Shown here: one piece after another, positions 12,759-61,244 of the stretch
Position numbering within the stretch: the stretch's first letter is position 1
Layout: every line of letters starts with the position of its first letter
DNA from: Micromussa lordhowensis
Taxonomy: Eukaryota > Cnidaria > Anthozoa > Scleractinia > Lobophylliidae
Assembly (NCBI GenBank): GCA_964020085.1
Contig: OZ026606.1
Location: forward strand, 5,045,923-5,109,922
Reading direction: 5' to 3'
DNA: 64,000 bases
The notes under the pieces: generated by a model
What the model was told of the DNA's origin: nothing
The model's input: the letters and a program-made list of their open reading frames with translations, nothing else
Database searches by the model: none
Translations under genes and position numbers: made by a program

Positions 12759-13397
12759 ATGTTGCGGGTATTAGGAGGAAAATGGCTTTTCAAGCAAAGA
12801 TCTTTGCAATGGATAAAACTATGTAGTGCGACGAAAGCTCCTCAGGATGTGTCAGTCAAGAGTTCACCACTCTTCAATTTGCACTTCCGGTGCATGTCCG
12901 CAGAATCTGATAGATCTGTTGGCAAGTGGAAAACTGTGTACGAAGGGCCTCTTTCTAGATCGGTGAAACTTGTAAAGATGCTTTCTCTGACCACAGCAGC
13001 AGCAACGTTTCTTGGTACTCCGTTAGTGATATTCTTTGGTAAACATGCGGCTTCTTTACCTGTGAAGGTCACTCTAGTGACCTTATTGTGCTCCATTGGA
13101 GGAGGTTCGACCATTCTGCTTCACTTCCTCTCCTTGCCCTATGTACACAAAATGGATTTTAATCCAGAGGAAAAAGTGTTTGCAGTAGAGACTTTGTCTT
13201 TATTCGCCAGAAGAAAAAGAACCGAGTTCTCGGTAGACGACATTACTGTCTATGTGGAGGATAGGGCTTTCTCTACTTTTGAAGCTCGTGGAGTGAAATA
13301 TTTCATTCACAAGGAGCTTGTAGAAGCTCAGCAATTCTTGCACTTTATCGAAAAGTGGAAGAAAGGGGAAGCGACAGATTTTAAGAAACCATCGTGA
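12759..13397 (+). CDS. TMEM70: TMEM70-like mitochondrial inner-membrane assembly protein, single exon
   Basis: This is an uninterrupted 212-residue frame. The N-terminus (MLRVLGGKWLFKQRSLQWIK) is basic and lacks acidic residues, as in a mitochondrial targeting peptide. The TMEM70 signature follows: KTVYEGPLSRSVKLVKMLSL at 58-77, then hydrophobic helices at about 75-94 and 104-126 ending in LLHFLSLPYVHKM. The C-terminal domain is soluble and ends in a charged tail. TMEM70 proteins form a hairpin in the inner membrane and help assemble ATP synthase (c-ring) and complex I. The length and two-helix topology match the family. The start ATG (CAACGATGTTG) is the first in this frame and directly precedes the targeting peptide. 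The gene is divergent from the acidic-protein gene. TMEM186 or TMEM223 are less likely alternatives. Confidence 0.75.
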   Translation: MLRVLGGKWLFKQRSLQWIKLCSATKAPQDVSVKSSPLFNLHFRCMSAESDRSVGKWKTVYEGPLSRSVKLVKMLSLTTAAATFLGTPLVIFFGKHAASLPVKVTLVTLLCSIGGGSTILLHFLSLPYVHKMDFNPEEKVFAVETLSLFARRKRTEFSVDDITVYVEDRAFSTFEARGVKYFIHKELVEAQQFLHFIEKWKKGEATDFKKPS

Positions 13398-13510
13398 AAG
13401 GTTCAGTGTTTTTTAGTGCACCAATTATTTCTCTGTATACCAGAGAATGTTACGGAAGCTCGCGATTATTTTTCGCAATGCCAAATGATGAGAAGTTTGA
13501 TGTTTCCAGC

Positions 13511-13516
13511 AATAAA
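13511..13516 (+). terminator. Poly(A) signal of the TMEM70-like gene
   Basis: AATAAA lies 114 bp after the stop codon, in a suitable 3' UTR position. Confidence 0.55.
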
Positions 13517-14081
13517 AACAAAATTGCTTTGTGTTTAGTTTCTGAATCTATATGAGTTGGAAAATCACAGCTTCGTTCCCAGAGCTATCATTGAGCAGTA
13601 GAAATGATGTATTGTACATAACACAGGTTTCAAAGGTTGCATTCATACTGGATCTGAGTCCCTAATGGGCTATATCGCTATAGCATTCACTCGGTTGAAA
13701 ACATCATCACTGAGGAAATACATTTAAAATGACAACCCCTAAAGAAATAGATTAGAAATTGGCGTACCTCTCAAGAGTTCCATTACAAATGGGCTTACTC
13801 TCAAGAATTCCGTGTCATTTCTAGATTTCACAATTTTGTTTACTCGCTTCCCTTGAGAATTCCTTTATTTCTGACCTACGGTTCTTTTGAATCGCGGGTC
13901 AGAATTCCAGGAATTGCAAATTTCATTATTCCTTTTTCCTAGGCAAGAGTGGGAGTGGTGGATATATTAAATGCAATAGCCCAATGTGTGCCTTCAATTG
14001 TTCTCTTCTCTTAGGCAACTTTGAAAATAAGAATCAAATTGCTGCCCATATACAGAAGAATACTAGTGACAGGCCCTTTAA

Positions 14082-14698
14082 CCCATTGACAACTATGCTG
14101 GCCGTAACCAGCTGTGACAAGCGTTGGCCTTAGTCTCACTTCTGTCTTCATAAGGTTTCACTCGTACTCAAGTTCTGCAGGAGGAAAAACTTTCCAATGA
14201 TACCCAGATCAGAGTGATTAGCTCAATGGAGCCTGAAATATGCATGAAAATGCTCAGAAATATGAGTAAAATCCTCACAGCAAAATTTCCCTCACTACAC
14301 TAGGCTACCCTGTGGTAAGAATTTCCTGTCTTGATGATCATGCTTTCTCTGAAATTCTTGAACTGAAAGGAAGCCTAGTAGAAGGTCAACAACTGCAACC
14401 AAAAAAATGTAGGAAAAAAAGGAAAGGCAAAAAAATAAATATAAAAAAAAAACAAAACAAAAAGCCTTAAGACTACTTTCTTCTACTTTAAGGTTACTTT
14501 CTGGTCCGAAAAGTCTCCAAATTTTGATTTATGGGCATGCCCAAGCAAAAATGTCATAAAATGCAATGCTTGTGGAAAGAAAGGCACAATGTCAAGTCGC
14601 AAGTGCCTATTTGAGTAGATCGGAGCTAATTTGGCCCATACCCAGGCTGAAAATGTCCAAAAGGCGCATTTCTGCCAAAACGCTCTGGTGTCAATGGG
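14082..14698. mobile_element. TTAA-type MITE, CCCATTGAC family, copy 2
   Basis: Termini CCCATTGAC and GTCAATGGG enclose 617 bp, flanked by TTAA (14078-14081) and TTAT (14699-14702, one mutated base). Several internal blocks match the reverse complement of the copy at 7882-8452, so the two are inserts of one family. It is non-coding. Confidence 0.7.
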
Positions 14699-15856
14699 TT
14701 ATTAGAAAATTAGGGGAACAGCTGAGGGGAGTCTATCTTTCTTCTTCCCTTTTACTCTTGGTTAGAGTGGAGAATATATAAGAATACACTTACATAATTT
14801 TAAATATTGTTAAATATGATTGCTTCAAATGTCTTCTAGTCGCAAAGTCGATTATCAAAATGTCTCTTAATGCCATACTTTTTCCGGCTCAATACCCTGA
14901 AAAGTACCACAAAAGCTTCTGTTCTGGACCTTATGAAGATGAACACCCCAGGAGGTCCTCCCCATCTGGGAATTGCAGGTCTCTGCATATTTTTTTGTTG
15001 CAAATATTCACTATTGGTCTGAGAAAGATAATTTGTCACAAAAATTATCTGCCACAAGAATCTCTCCAAATTTAACATGTCAATTTTGTCCTCAACGGCA
15101 CAGACTCCTTTAATAGAGCAGTGGCAAAATTCCCACTACAATTCGCAAATGCTCTCACACAGCATAAACATTTCACTCTGAAAACAGTTTTACAACTAGG
15201 GAACTACAAAGTGAGCTCTTAAAGTCTGAGCATATATTGTGCTTGTTGCATAATTGGGTGATTGGCAATCATTACAAGAACTGGGCTCTCTTATAGTGGC
15301 TAAATGATGTTTCTTCATTTATTCTTTGTGCAACAATGCTGAAATCAGCATCAAAAGCACTAAGCTTTGTTAGCCTATTCAAATAATCAAGAGACGAGAC
15401 AAAAGATGCTATACTCATCCATGTATATACACATTTGATAAAACAATATCTGATGCATTCTTCAATTTGTGTTCTTCTGTATATTATCTCTCATGAAATT
15501 TTTGGCAACTGTAAACAAAGTCTGTAATTCCTGCAAATTATATTAATAACTACAAATTAATACTGGACATCTCCTTAAAATTGTGTCATACTGTTGTTAT
15601 GTTTTTTTCTGCCATGATATGTATAGCATTTTTGCCTTTCAATACTTTAAAACAAGACTGCACTTTCACTTTTAACAGTACATGTCGTTTGTTGTTCACA
15701 CATCAACCGCCCATAAACCTACTGTACATGTAATTAGAGCCTTTTATCATCAGCTTGCTCACATTTTCCTTGGTAATTTCTTGATCACAGCAGACTGCAC
15801 ACTTGCTGTATGTTGTCTATTTGCCAAGGCTACAATGTTAAATTGTCTTCATACTA

Positions 15857-16039
15857 CAGTGGAACCCTACTTTAGGGCCACCCCTTAATACAATCACGTT
15901 ATCACAACTACTTTATTCTGGCCAAAACAAAGCTCGGTTAGTCATTTCCTTATTTTAAAGAGCCTTTTAATATGGCCAACTCATTTATATGGCAAGGTTT
16001 TGGGGGGCCTTTAGTGGCCAGATTAGTGGGGTTCCACTG
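15857..16039. mobile_element. 183 bp TA-flanked MITE with CAGTGGAACC ends
   Basis: Inverted termini CAGTGGAACCC and GGGGTTCCACTG sit between TA dinucleotides (15855-15856 and 16040-16041). A TA target and a CAGT start are typical of Tc1/mariner/pogo-derived MITEs. Internal GGCCA/TGGCC blocks also pair. Confidence 0.75.
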
Positions 16040-16376
16040 TAATAAAAATCAAAAAAGAGGTTTCAAATTTCAGTTACAGTGTAAACAAATTCATAAATTT
16101 CTAGTTACACCATAATTAAAACCAGGTACAATGATCCTAATTCCCTTATTCAGTATTTACATTGTTATTTCATCATCAACATTGCGGCAAAAAAATTGAA
16201 CAGCTTATTATTTTCACAAAAGACAACAATAACTGCCTTTTCTGTTCAATTTATATCAGCATACTTAATTATTCACAATTCCAAATAGTGATTAATATGG
16301 AATGCATTAAAACTTTATAGAAGTTCATTACAGAGCTGAGAAAATCACTTTGAACAATGTGATTGACTGAGAGTAA

Positions 16377-16382
16377 TTTATT
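16377..16382 (-). terminator. Candidate poly(A) signal of PLC gamma
   Basis: AATAAA on the minus strand is about 380 nt beyond the stop codon. It is the nearest canonical hexamer that I noticed downstream of the stop. Confidence 0.4.
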
Positions 16383-16762
16383 GCTATAGTGCAAAGTAAC
16401 TGCACACATTTGTTATTAAATTTTTCTCTGTCATGTAATAAATGAGTAATCATATGAAAGCTTGAGAAACTAAGAACTTATACTAGGTATAATTTTGAGA
16501 GAATTTCCAAATGTCACTCACAGCATAAATCGTAAATAGCATTCCCATTTGTACGATTACCTATACTAATTAAAGCTCAATTATATTTGAGGTGATTTAC
16601 CAAGATATTGTACCTCTAAAAATCAACATAATAAAGTTCACTTTCAATTTTTAACTACGAATAGTACCCAACAATAATTGCTAATTGTAAGTCTAATTTT
16701 TAACTTCTGCTGACGATATAATCAACCAATGAAATATAAAAGTCAGAGCAATGTTGCAGTTT

Positions 16763-53660
<36,898 letters not shown>

Positions 53661-53675
53661 TTTCGTACAAAATGA

Positions 53676-53687
53676 CTATTTTCCCAT
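53676..53687 (-). promoter_or_regulatory. Possible minimal upstream ORF of PLC gamma
   Basis: Fifteen bases upstream of the PLC gamma ATG the minus strand reads ATG GGA AAA TAG, a complete three-codon frame. It would act on translation only if transcription starts further upstream, which the sequence alone does not show. Confidence 0.35.
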
Positions 53688-55219
53688 CAATTTGTACTAA
53701 AAGATGTCAGGTTAGTTTAGCGCCCCGCTAAAAACAGCGCAATTTATGATCCTGTTCTACATATTCATACTCTCGTGGTTACTTATTCCGATCACGTGAC
53801 CCCATTAATGCTTGTCAGCGGTATTTCTGGAAAATAAAAAAATCCCTTCCTTGTTACCAGATTACTACCGGCCACTGTCAAGGGAGGAGCTTGGGTAGCG
53901 CAGGATCGGCGAAACAATTGTTTTGTTCTTACTGCCTGCGTAACCAGGAACAAACTGCTATGGTAGGATATGAGGCAGCAATAGCTGAATAGGCAAAATC
54001 TGCCGAGTCTCGCGCACAATTGCTTGCTTGCCATGTTGATTTTACCGGCTTTACGCACCTAGATGTGAGTGCCGCGTTGTCCCTTTTTTACAGCACGAGA
54101 CTCTATGTTCAACAATCTGTTTTTAAAACACATCGCGACCATACGAACTTATGGGTATTGTTTAATTAATAATGAAATTAAGAAGAAGAATAAAAACTTT
54201 TATATCGCGCTTATACATTGCTGTCCTTAATGCTTTATAGTGAGAAAAATGCTTGAATATTTAATTACTAATTATCAAGGTTAATTAAACTTAATAAAGT
54301 CGAAGCTGTCATAAGCGAGCACCCAAAATGTCAAGCTTAGGTGGTCGCTAGCAGGAGGTGATCGCTTCTGCATGGGAGCTTAGATCATATTTAGTCAAAG
54401 TTTTGCCCCATTAGCATATGGTAACTGAAGAGACTTGCCCCACGTTTTAAATGTTTTGTTCATGTGAAAAAAATCCGGAACTTATCACTGAGAAATTCCC
54501 GTCTTTTGTACAACCCAGGAATGCGATAATATTACAACATCTTATTATCAATTTCCGCTCTATCATCTGTCAAGTAGTCGCTTACGGGAGGTTGAAAACT
54601 TCAAACTCTGAGCTGATCTAAAAGTGGTCGCGGTCGCTCCAATTATAGTGATTTGACTTGGAAATTCTTGGTATTTTGGAAAACTGGTCGCTGAGGAGAG
54701 GTGGTCCCTTACGAGAGGTGAGGGGTGGTCCACTGCATATACATAGATTGAAACCACTTCTCCTTATAATGAGACACTACAAGATGGGTCTTTAATTTCG
54801 GTTGAAAAATGTTTATAACACTGATTGATTGAATATTCGTTGGAAGCTCGATCTGGGCTTCAGAGAAACTCTTGTACCCGTGTGTATTAATTAAGGTTAT
54901 AGCGTTGAAGGAACAGCACTTGTTCAAGAATCAGCGAAGTCTTGTCGCTGATTCATAGCAACATGACAGTTCTTGTGAATACTTGGGGCGATATTTTTCA
55001 GTATTTTAAAGAACATGGCGAGGTTAATCTTTAAAAAGATTCTTTATGTTTCCGTATTACTCGCCCAGTGTACAACAACATCGGTCCCAGAAGAGAATTA
55101 GTCCCGTCAATCTGAATAGAATATCTGAATCTGAGATAATGAAAATATCTGAATATTTACAATATCTAAATCTGAATAGAGTACAGTCTGCGCAACAAGA
55201 TTCCATGGTAGATAGTGTC

Positions 55220-56000
55220 AAAACTGAGCTGCTGATAAATCCAAAAGTGAATGAACAACACGTTGCTTGTTATCGATAGCCCTCAATATGTCATTTTGAA
55301 CATCCAGAAGTGCTGTTTCACAGCTGTCATTCTCCTTGTAAGCCGATTGGAGAATATTAGAGGCCATTTCCACACAGGTAGTCCCATAAACGTACTGTTG
55401 CAACTTTCTCGATAACCTTAGACAAAAATTACAAGCTAGATACCGGTCTCATGTTGGAATGGAGCTTGACTTGATGGACTCCCTGACCCATTCCAGCTGC
55501 ATTGATCAGCAAACTGTTGTTTATCTATTGATTCAATCCTGTTTCTCGCCAACGTCTTTAAACCTGGCGACACTTTCTCTGTAGTGATCTAATCAGTATG
55601 CAAAGGCTTCCACCAAGGCTTAGAAGTTAACTACATGTTTACAAATGCACGTAGGAGTCCACACCCCGAGTCAGTTCTCTGTCATATTGATCACATCGAT
55701 CGTCCACGTTACACGCTGGTGTGGAGAAAAATGCAGTTGTAATGACATCATTTCGAAAAGCCGTGAGTAGAATCAAGGTTTCGAAGTTTGCGGTAATTCT
55801 TTTCAAGTCTTGGTGGACGATACTTGACAAGAGACACTTTTGTATGGATAGCCGCCATATGATCAAACAAATGAGGGTTTATGGTTGACCAGTTTTGAAT
55901 GGTATTTTTATCTTCTCTATCAAGCGTGTGATTTTTATGCGAGTAACGCCAGACTGAACATGTTGCACTAAATGCACACCCCTCTAACCGTGTACCCAAT
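55220..56000 (-). pseudogene. CR1-like non-LTR retrotransposon fragment, endonuclease end to reverse transcriptase start
   Basis: On the minus strand, successive frames resemble a CR1/L2-like polyprotein. The end of the endonuclease comes first (HMAAIHTKVSLVKYRPPRL ... YRKLRNLD), then a linker (YDRELTRGVDSYVH), then the start of the reverse transcriptase ([20 protein letters not shown] and [11 protein letters not shown]). The pieces lie in different frames with stops between them, so the copy is broken. The finger/palm core and the 3' end are missing. Confidence 0.7.
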
Positions 56001-56584
56001 ATTTTCCACCCCAGATAATTTAAGACCCGACAATCTAACGACTTTCTCCCAATCCGCGAAAAAAAAACAACTCTTGTACGCCTCGCTTGCTAACATGAGC
56101 AAATAACAACCCTATACTTGGGTTATTCGTTAGACCATAACTTCTAAAAATAAACCAAACAAGCAGACAGACAGATAAACAAACAGACCATTTCCTTATG
56201 GTGATGTTTATTTCTTATGAGCTGTTTAATCATTTGACTGATATAGCTCTACAAGGAAAAAAGTAGTTCTTTACTACATGATTAGCGGTATATTATGTGA
56301 AATCTCTCTTGATGTTAAACAGGTGGATATTGATGAGTCGAAGTTTAGGCTAGGGGGCAATAAAGTGGACATGTAAATTTACAAAGCACCCAAAGCTAAG
56401 TGATCGAGTCTATCAACACTTCTATGCAACTAAAGCACTGGACGCATGTTAATCAGAGCATGACATCAACATTTTTTAGCTGTACATATTCTCCACTTTG
56501 AAAGGCATAATTCCAAGACATAGAACTAACTATAGATCAAATTGTAACGCTGTTAAAATTAAAAATTTATAAAACATTCCACGA

Positions 56585-56698
56585 CTATATAGCTGAAGCC
56601 TGCAGAGCAGGCAGTTTAGCGGAGCGGAGCGCGGAATGCGCTAGTGTATAGCCGGCGTTGCCCCGCTAAACCAGCTGTTCTGTAGACTATATACCAGT
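56585..56698. repeat. Imperfect palindrome around TTTAGCGG
   Basis: CTATATAGCTGAAGCCTGCA ... GCAGTTTAGCGG pairs imperfectly with the complement of CCCCGCTAAACCAGC ... AGACTATATA. It is a small GC-rich hairpin in AT-rich surroundings, possibly a MITE remnant. Confidence 0.45.
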
Positions 56699-57934
56699 TG
56701 AGACCCTTCGAGCTGTCGGTTGTCAGTGTAGAGTCGTCGATGGATAAAGATACACCTTTTGAAAATACTGATATAAAAAAAGCTAGACTATGAAAAGGTA
56801 GAATGCAATAAAAACGCACCGATACTCAACTAGCAATTTTTTTAGAAGGTCATGTCGGCGCACATTGAAAGCTTTTATGCATTCACGGCATTTTCTGCAT
56901 GTTTTTTTATCCATCGCAGACCAAACGCTGTAGCCTGTTTACTTAGTAGGTACCTAGTCAGAAAATGTTTTTGTTTGGTTGTAATACATTTTACAGCTAT
57001 AAGTGAAGGTATATATACCACATGGAGAAGATGGCGTTTGGATTTAATCACTGACGTTTTACACTAGGTTTTGATAAAACAAAGACTTCCCGACACCATT
57101 TTAGTTACAGCAAATATTGACAAGCTGTGTATTCACAAATTGCTGATTTCTTGAAACCCCAATATATTTTCCAATTTATTTCATTAAGCAGAAAGTAAAA
57201 TAAGTTACTTTAATATTCAGCACCCCGATAACTAAAAATTGTTTAATAATATATCAAATATACAATTACCTTGAGTCTATATCGTATAAACAATTTTCTT
57301 ATAAAATAACATATGGACTTGATAGTCCACAGTCCTATATATTCATATTCACAGTATAAGACAACGTCATTAGACAATCACGCATATTTGTTCGAATAAG
57401 TTGAAATTGTTAACACAACTTCAAGAAACTTCAATAATTCTATTTTATACACTTCGCGTCCATTTTATTATCGGCTTCAATAAAATTTACCGTAAAACAC
57501 TAAATATCTCAATGCAAGACTTAAAATGCTAGCAGTGGAGAGCTGCACTCGTGAGCTTGATCACAAATTCATTAATGATGATGTAAAAAACGCTGTGAAA
57601 AGCCCAGTTCGGCAGTAGCATCTTCCCTGCTGCTGATTAAGCTTGTTCTATACCATTTTAACAGAGGACTGAGCTAGGGCCAGTTCACCGATCTTGTCAG
57701 ACCTGTACAATAAAATGACATCCCAATAAGTTATCACTGGTATACACAGCTGCTTGGTAACATCTCGTGCTCAGATTCTGTTGCTATAGTCGTCGTTGTT
57801 GCTGTCAAATACATACTGTACAATCTAACTGGTTTACACCCGCTTTCAGTGTTACGTGTACAGGCGACATCTTTCGACATGCCATCTCTCGAAATGGTAT
57901 GAACCTGGCCGGATCATGTACCTTTTAGGGTACC

Positions 57935-58180
57935 TCGATCGATGCATCGGTCAATATATCGATCGTTACTCGATCGACTCTTGACCGACATGTCGATCCA
58001 CTGTCGACCGAGTCGACCGGTGTTTTGGTCGAGCTTCCACTGATGTCGGCCGAGGTATCGACCGTGACCATATCGGTAGGTTATCGGTCAACTACCGGCG
58101 GGATATTGGTTAACTATCGGCAGAATGTCGGTCGTGTATCATTCGATAGTCGAGAGAGAAAGTCGACCGATAGGACATGT
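57935..58180. repeat. Left ATCGACCGAT-type array
   Basis: Irregular, mostly 8-14 bp spaced copies of TCGGTC, GTCGACCG and ATCGATCG, with many self-complementary units. It is not a CRISPR array: there are no constant-length repeats or spacers. Confidence 0.7.
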
Positions 58181-58188
58181 GTACTTAA

Positions 58189-60268
58189 GGTATCAGTGTA
58201 CCCCAAATTTGATCATTTTTCCAAAAAAGTTTTTTCGCTTTTTCAGATAGATCGTATTGCAATCTTTCATTTAAAAAAAATTCTATGAAAAAAGATTGAT
58301 CCTAAGCAAAGTTATTAACAGAAAACGTTTTTTCCCATTAATTATCTCTAATTGATAGCTGTCAACACGTTGTCACGAGAAGTAAACTTGCATCACGTGA
58401 CAGACACGATGTTCGCGAGTTTCACACGTTTGTCTTTGTATTTCTAAAATTGGTCGTCGACGTGCTGCTTCGAGTGTTTTGCTTTTGTATACAGTATTTT
58501 AGGCCCTGTTTACAAGGAGAGAGGGTTACCCTAGCAGGCGGGTTACCCTAGCAAGCGGGTTACCCTAGCACGCACACATTTGTTCTTATTTTCTTCGTCG
58601 TGTTTACAAGGCGGCCAGGGTTACCCGGGTAGGAGGGTTACCCTATCTGCGTGCTAGGGTTACCCTAGCAAGCGGGTTAACTTTTTCCCTTGTAAACACT
58701 CCAGGTAGGGTCAACCCGCCTACCCGGGCTATCTCTATTTTGGCTCCCAAAAGCAAATAATGATCACAATACCGACAAAATCAGCGAATTATGACCCAGA
58801 AAACATCAAGTTCTTTCACAGTTTGTCATAATTTTGCTTTGGAAATAAATTATTTTCCAGTTTTGTTATCTGTTCGTGCTTTACTTGCAAGGTTACCGAA
58901 GCGTAACAAGCGTAAAGTTGTCTCGGGCAGCAGGGTTACCCTACCTGAAAATTTTGCTTGTAAACCCGGGCTATCTTTTAACCCTCTTGCTAGGGTTACC
59001 CTGGCAGTAGGGTTACCCTACCTGCTTGTAAACAGGGCCTTAGATTGAAAGGTTTATGGTATTTCTATTCCATGTCGTCGAAGAAAAAACGAAGTCCGTG
59101 TCCTTTTGCAAGCGCGAAGAAACCTTCAAAGAGGAAAAAGGTTTCCAAATCATTCGATAAGGATCGAGCTGATGTTTTAGCTGCTAGCGACCGCGGTTCC
59201 TACTTTGAGCAGGAGAAGTTGATTTCACAAGACGAGGAAGAACAAAGTCGATGGGTTAACGAGTTTATGAAATGCATTTTATCCTTAGTCCGATTCTCGC
59301 ATTTCTCTAATCATGAGTTGTTTGACGCTTTCGCCGTTCGAAGTTGTAACTTCTTGATCTGCACGCGTACGTGCCCGTTCGTTTCCTGTCCCTTGTTTAT
59401 GAGAACGCTTTTTACTTGTCTTCGGCATCATTCAATCTGTTTCGTTAGATGAATGGTGAATCTGCATTAGCAAAGACATTTAAAACATGGAAAATGAAAA
59501 ATTAAACGAAAATTATTTCCTTACTAACCTTAAACGCGAGCGGCGGAATCCAGATCTTCCAAAGGATATTTCCCGCCAGGAGCAACATTTGAGCCCGCTT
59601 TGTTATTGATATGAGCTCTGTTGTTAAAGTAAACTGAGCCTTTACTTGGTCTATCAACGGGCAATTAACTTTCACACGTTTTGTGTAATTATCTCATTAC
59701 ACCGGAAGAACGCCCAAAAGTATATTTTTCTTCGTATCTCGAAACGAAAATTTCAGCAAGTGAGGCGCACATTTTGAGTTCGTTTCCGGCGAGTTTTCAA
59801 CGTTTTTCGCTGAAATTTGGAGAGAACGTTGCCCGATAATCAGGCAAAAAAACGGTGTCGGGGAATTTTCATTTTTGGCTTCTTTCAAAAGTCATGACCT
59901 TTTTAGTGAAGAGAATGCATGTTTTATCAACTCTCAAAGTTTAACTGCGTGTCAGAAACATACCAGACAAGTAATCGAAATTTCCCGACACCGTTTTTCA
60001 GAGAAAGGTGTCAAGAAGACATAGCGATGTTGATCGTGTTCTCCCGATCAAATCTGACCGGAAACGAACTTGATTAGTGAACCTCTGTACTTTGGGAAAT
60101 AGCGCGCTATATTCGGAAAACCGTACATTTTCTTATGTCGATGAATATACCTTCGTAATCTACAATTATTAAGCTCTCAGAAAATATATACTTTATTGGG
60201 GTTTGCGTCAAACGTCCGACTGTAAAGCGGGGCCAAAGAATGATGGTCATTTGGGGTACACTGATACC
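58189..60268. mobile_element. 2.08 kb TTAA-flanked element, GGTATCAGTGTACCCC ends
   Basis: TTAA at 58185-58188 and 60269-60272 flanks the perfect inverted termini GGTATCAGTGTACCCCAAAT and complement. It is inserted within the ATCGACCGAT element and itself contains a TTA-flanked MITE (58502-59039). A lysine/serine-rich open frame (59072-59452, start MSSKKKRSPCPFA) is present but not recognisable as a transposase. Confidence 0.8.
58502..59039. mobile_element. 538 bp PIF/Harbinger-type MITE with GGGTTACCCTAGC arrays
   Basis: Inverted termini GGCCCTGTTTACAAG and CTTGTAAACAGGGCC are flanked by TTA (58499-58501, 59040-59042). A GGCC-TGTTT start and TTA duplication are typical of Harbinger/Tourist MITEs. 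Both ends carry repeated GGGTTACCCTAGCAnGC units. Confidence 0.8.
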
Positions 60269-60284
60269 TTAAGGCACCCGTCGG

Positions 60285-60665
60285 TCGACTTATCGGCCGA
60301 CATATCACTACTATCGACCGATATGTCGGTGGACCGCCAACTATACCATGATAGGAGTATCGAATATCGACCGATGAATCAACCAATCTATCGGCAGACA
60401 TATCGACCGATACTAGAGCGTTTATCGACCGGTCAAGTATCGACCGATGTATCAACCGATGTATCGACCGATAACTGTCGGTGAAGCATCGGTGAAGTAT
60501 CGGTGAAGTATTGGTGAAGTATCGGTGAACGCCAACTATGTCGACCGATAGGAGTATCGCTCGATACATTGGTCGATATTCGACCGATATATCAACCGAT
60601 ACTCAACCGAGCATCGACCGATACTTGGTCGAGTATCGACCGATGTATCGACCGATACATCGATC
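60285..60665. repeat. Right ATCGACCGAT-type array
   Basis: This is the mirror of the left array: many ATCGACCGAT, TATCGACC and GTCGGT units, plus a short run of GGTGAAGTATC repeats at about 60481-60530. Confidence 0.7.
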
Positions 60666-61244
60666 GCGGCCCCCCAAAAGATACATGATCCACCTGGCCT
60701 ACATCAAAAATGCAAGCACAACGGTCTTCTTTACGGTCGAACTGACTTTTAGTCATTAAAGATGGATTTATTTGACATCAGAATAAGGCTAGGAGTATCA
60801 AGAAGTCATTCTGTAAGAGATATATCGACTGTTTTGAATGTTTACATCTTTCGAATATTAAAAGCAGCAGCGGTCCAATTCTACCGTAAGTCACTATTGA
60901 GAGCCGATCGACTGCACTCAAATCGTTTAATTTATCTCGTAAATTGGGAAACATGCAAAGTCCACAATCTTCTTCAGCCATTTGAGGTCAGTAATTATCG
61001 TTAATTTGTCATTTCTTCCGCTAATGACCGGAAAAATCGCCAGTTTCACAGTTAAACGGTCTTTCAGCCGTTTACATAACATGTCGCCCATGCACGCAAC
61101 ACTGAAAGCGGGTGTAATTAACTTATGCGCGCGAAAGAAGGGCGTAAGATTTGACCCGGCCAGGGGCGTAGAAAACAGCTAGAAATCGAGCCTAGAAGAA
61201 GGATAGTAAGTGTTAAACAATGCTTGACAAGAAGCGTACTCTAA

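Larger units (their letters stand above)
13517..16376. other. Intergenic region between convergent TMEM70-like and PLC gamma genes
   Basis: It contains two MITEs (14082-14698 and 15857-16039) and no coding sequence that I can support. An A-rich tract lies at about 14395-14465 inside the first MITE. Confidence 0.5.
53700..57833. other. Intergenic region between PLC gamma and the nested transposon stack
   Basis: The first few hundred bases should hold the PLC gamma promoter; no TATA box is obvious. A LINE fragment lies at 55220-56000. The stretch 54300-54745 repeats GGTCGCT/GGAGGTG blocks and looks like a decayed DNA-transposon fragment. A hairpin lies at 56585-56698. The rest shows nothing that I can support. 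Confidence 0.45.
57834..61117. mobile_element. 3.3 kb outer inverted-repeat element with ATCGACCGAT arrays
   Basis: Termini TTACACCCGCTTTCAGTGTT (left) and the near complement ending at 61117 pair over about 35-40 bp. A second inverted block (GGATCATGTA near 57911 and TACATGATCC near 60682) borders two arrays, 57935-58180 and 60285-60665, built from variants of ATCGACCGAT, TCGGTCGA and CGATCGA. The target duplication is unclear and no transposase is present. The element contains the TTAA element at 58189-60268. Confidence 0.6.

Noticed and set aside
57935..58180. Possible CRISPR-like array
   Set aside because: Units are short, palindromic and irregularly spaced in a eukaryotic context; no constant repeat or spacer length.
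60177..60569. 130-codon minus-strand frame rich in Ser/Asp/Arg
   Set aside because: It is a translation of the ATCGACCGAT array, so the repetitive peptide reflects the DNA repeat.
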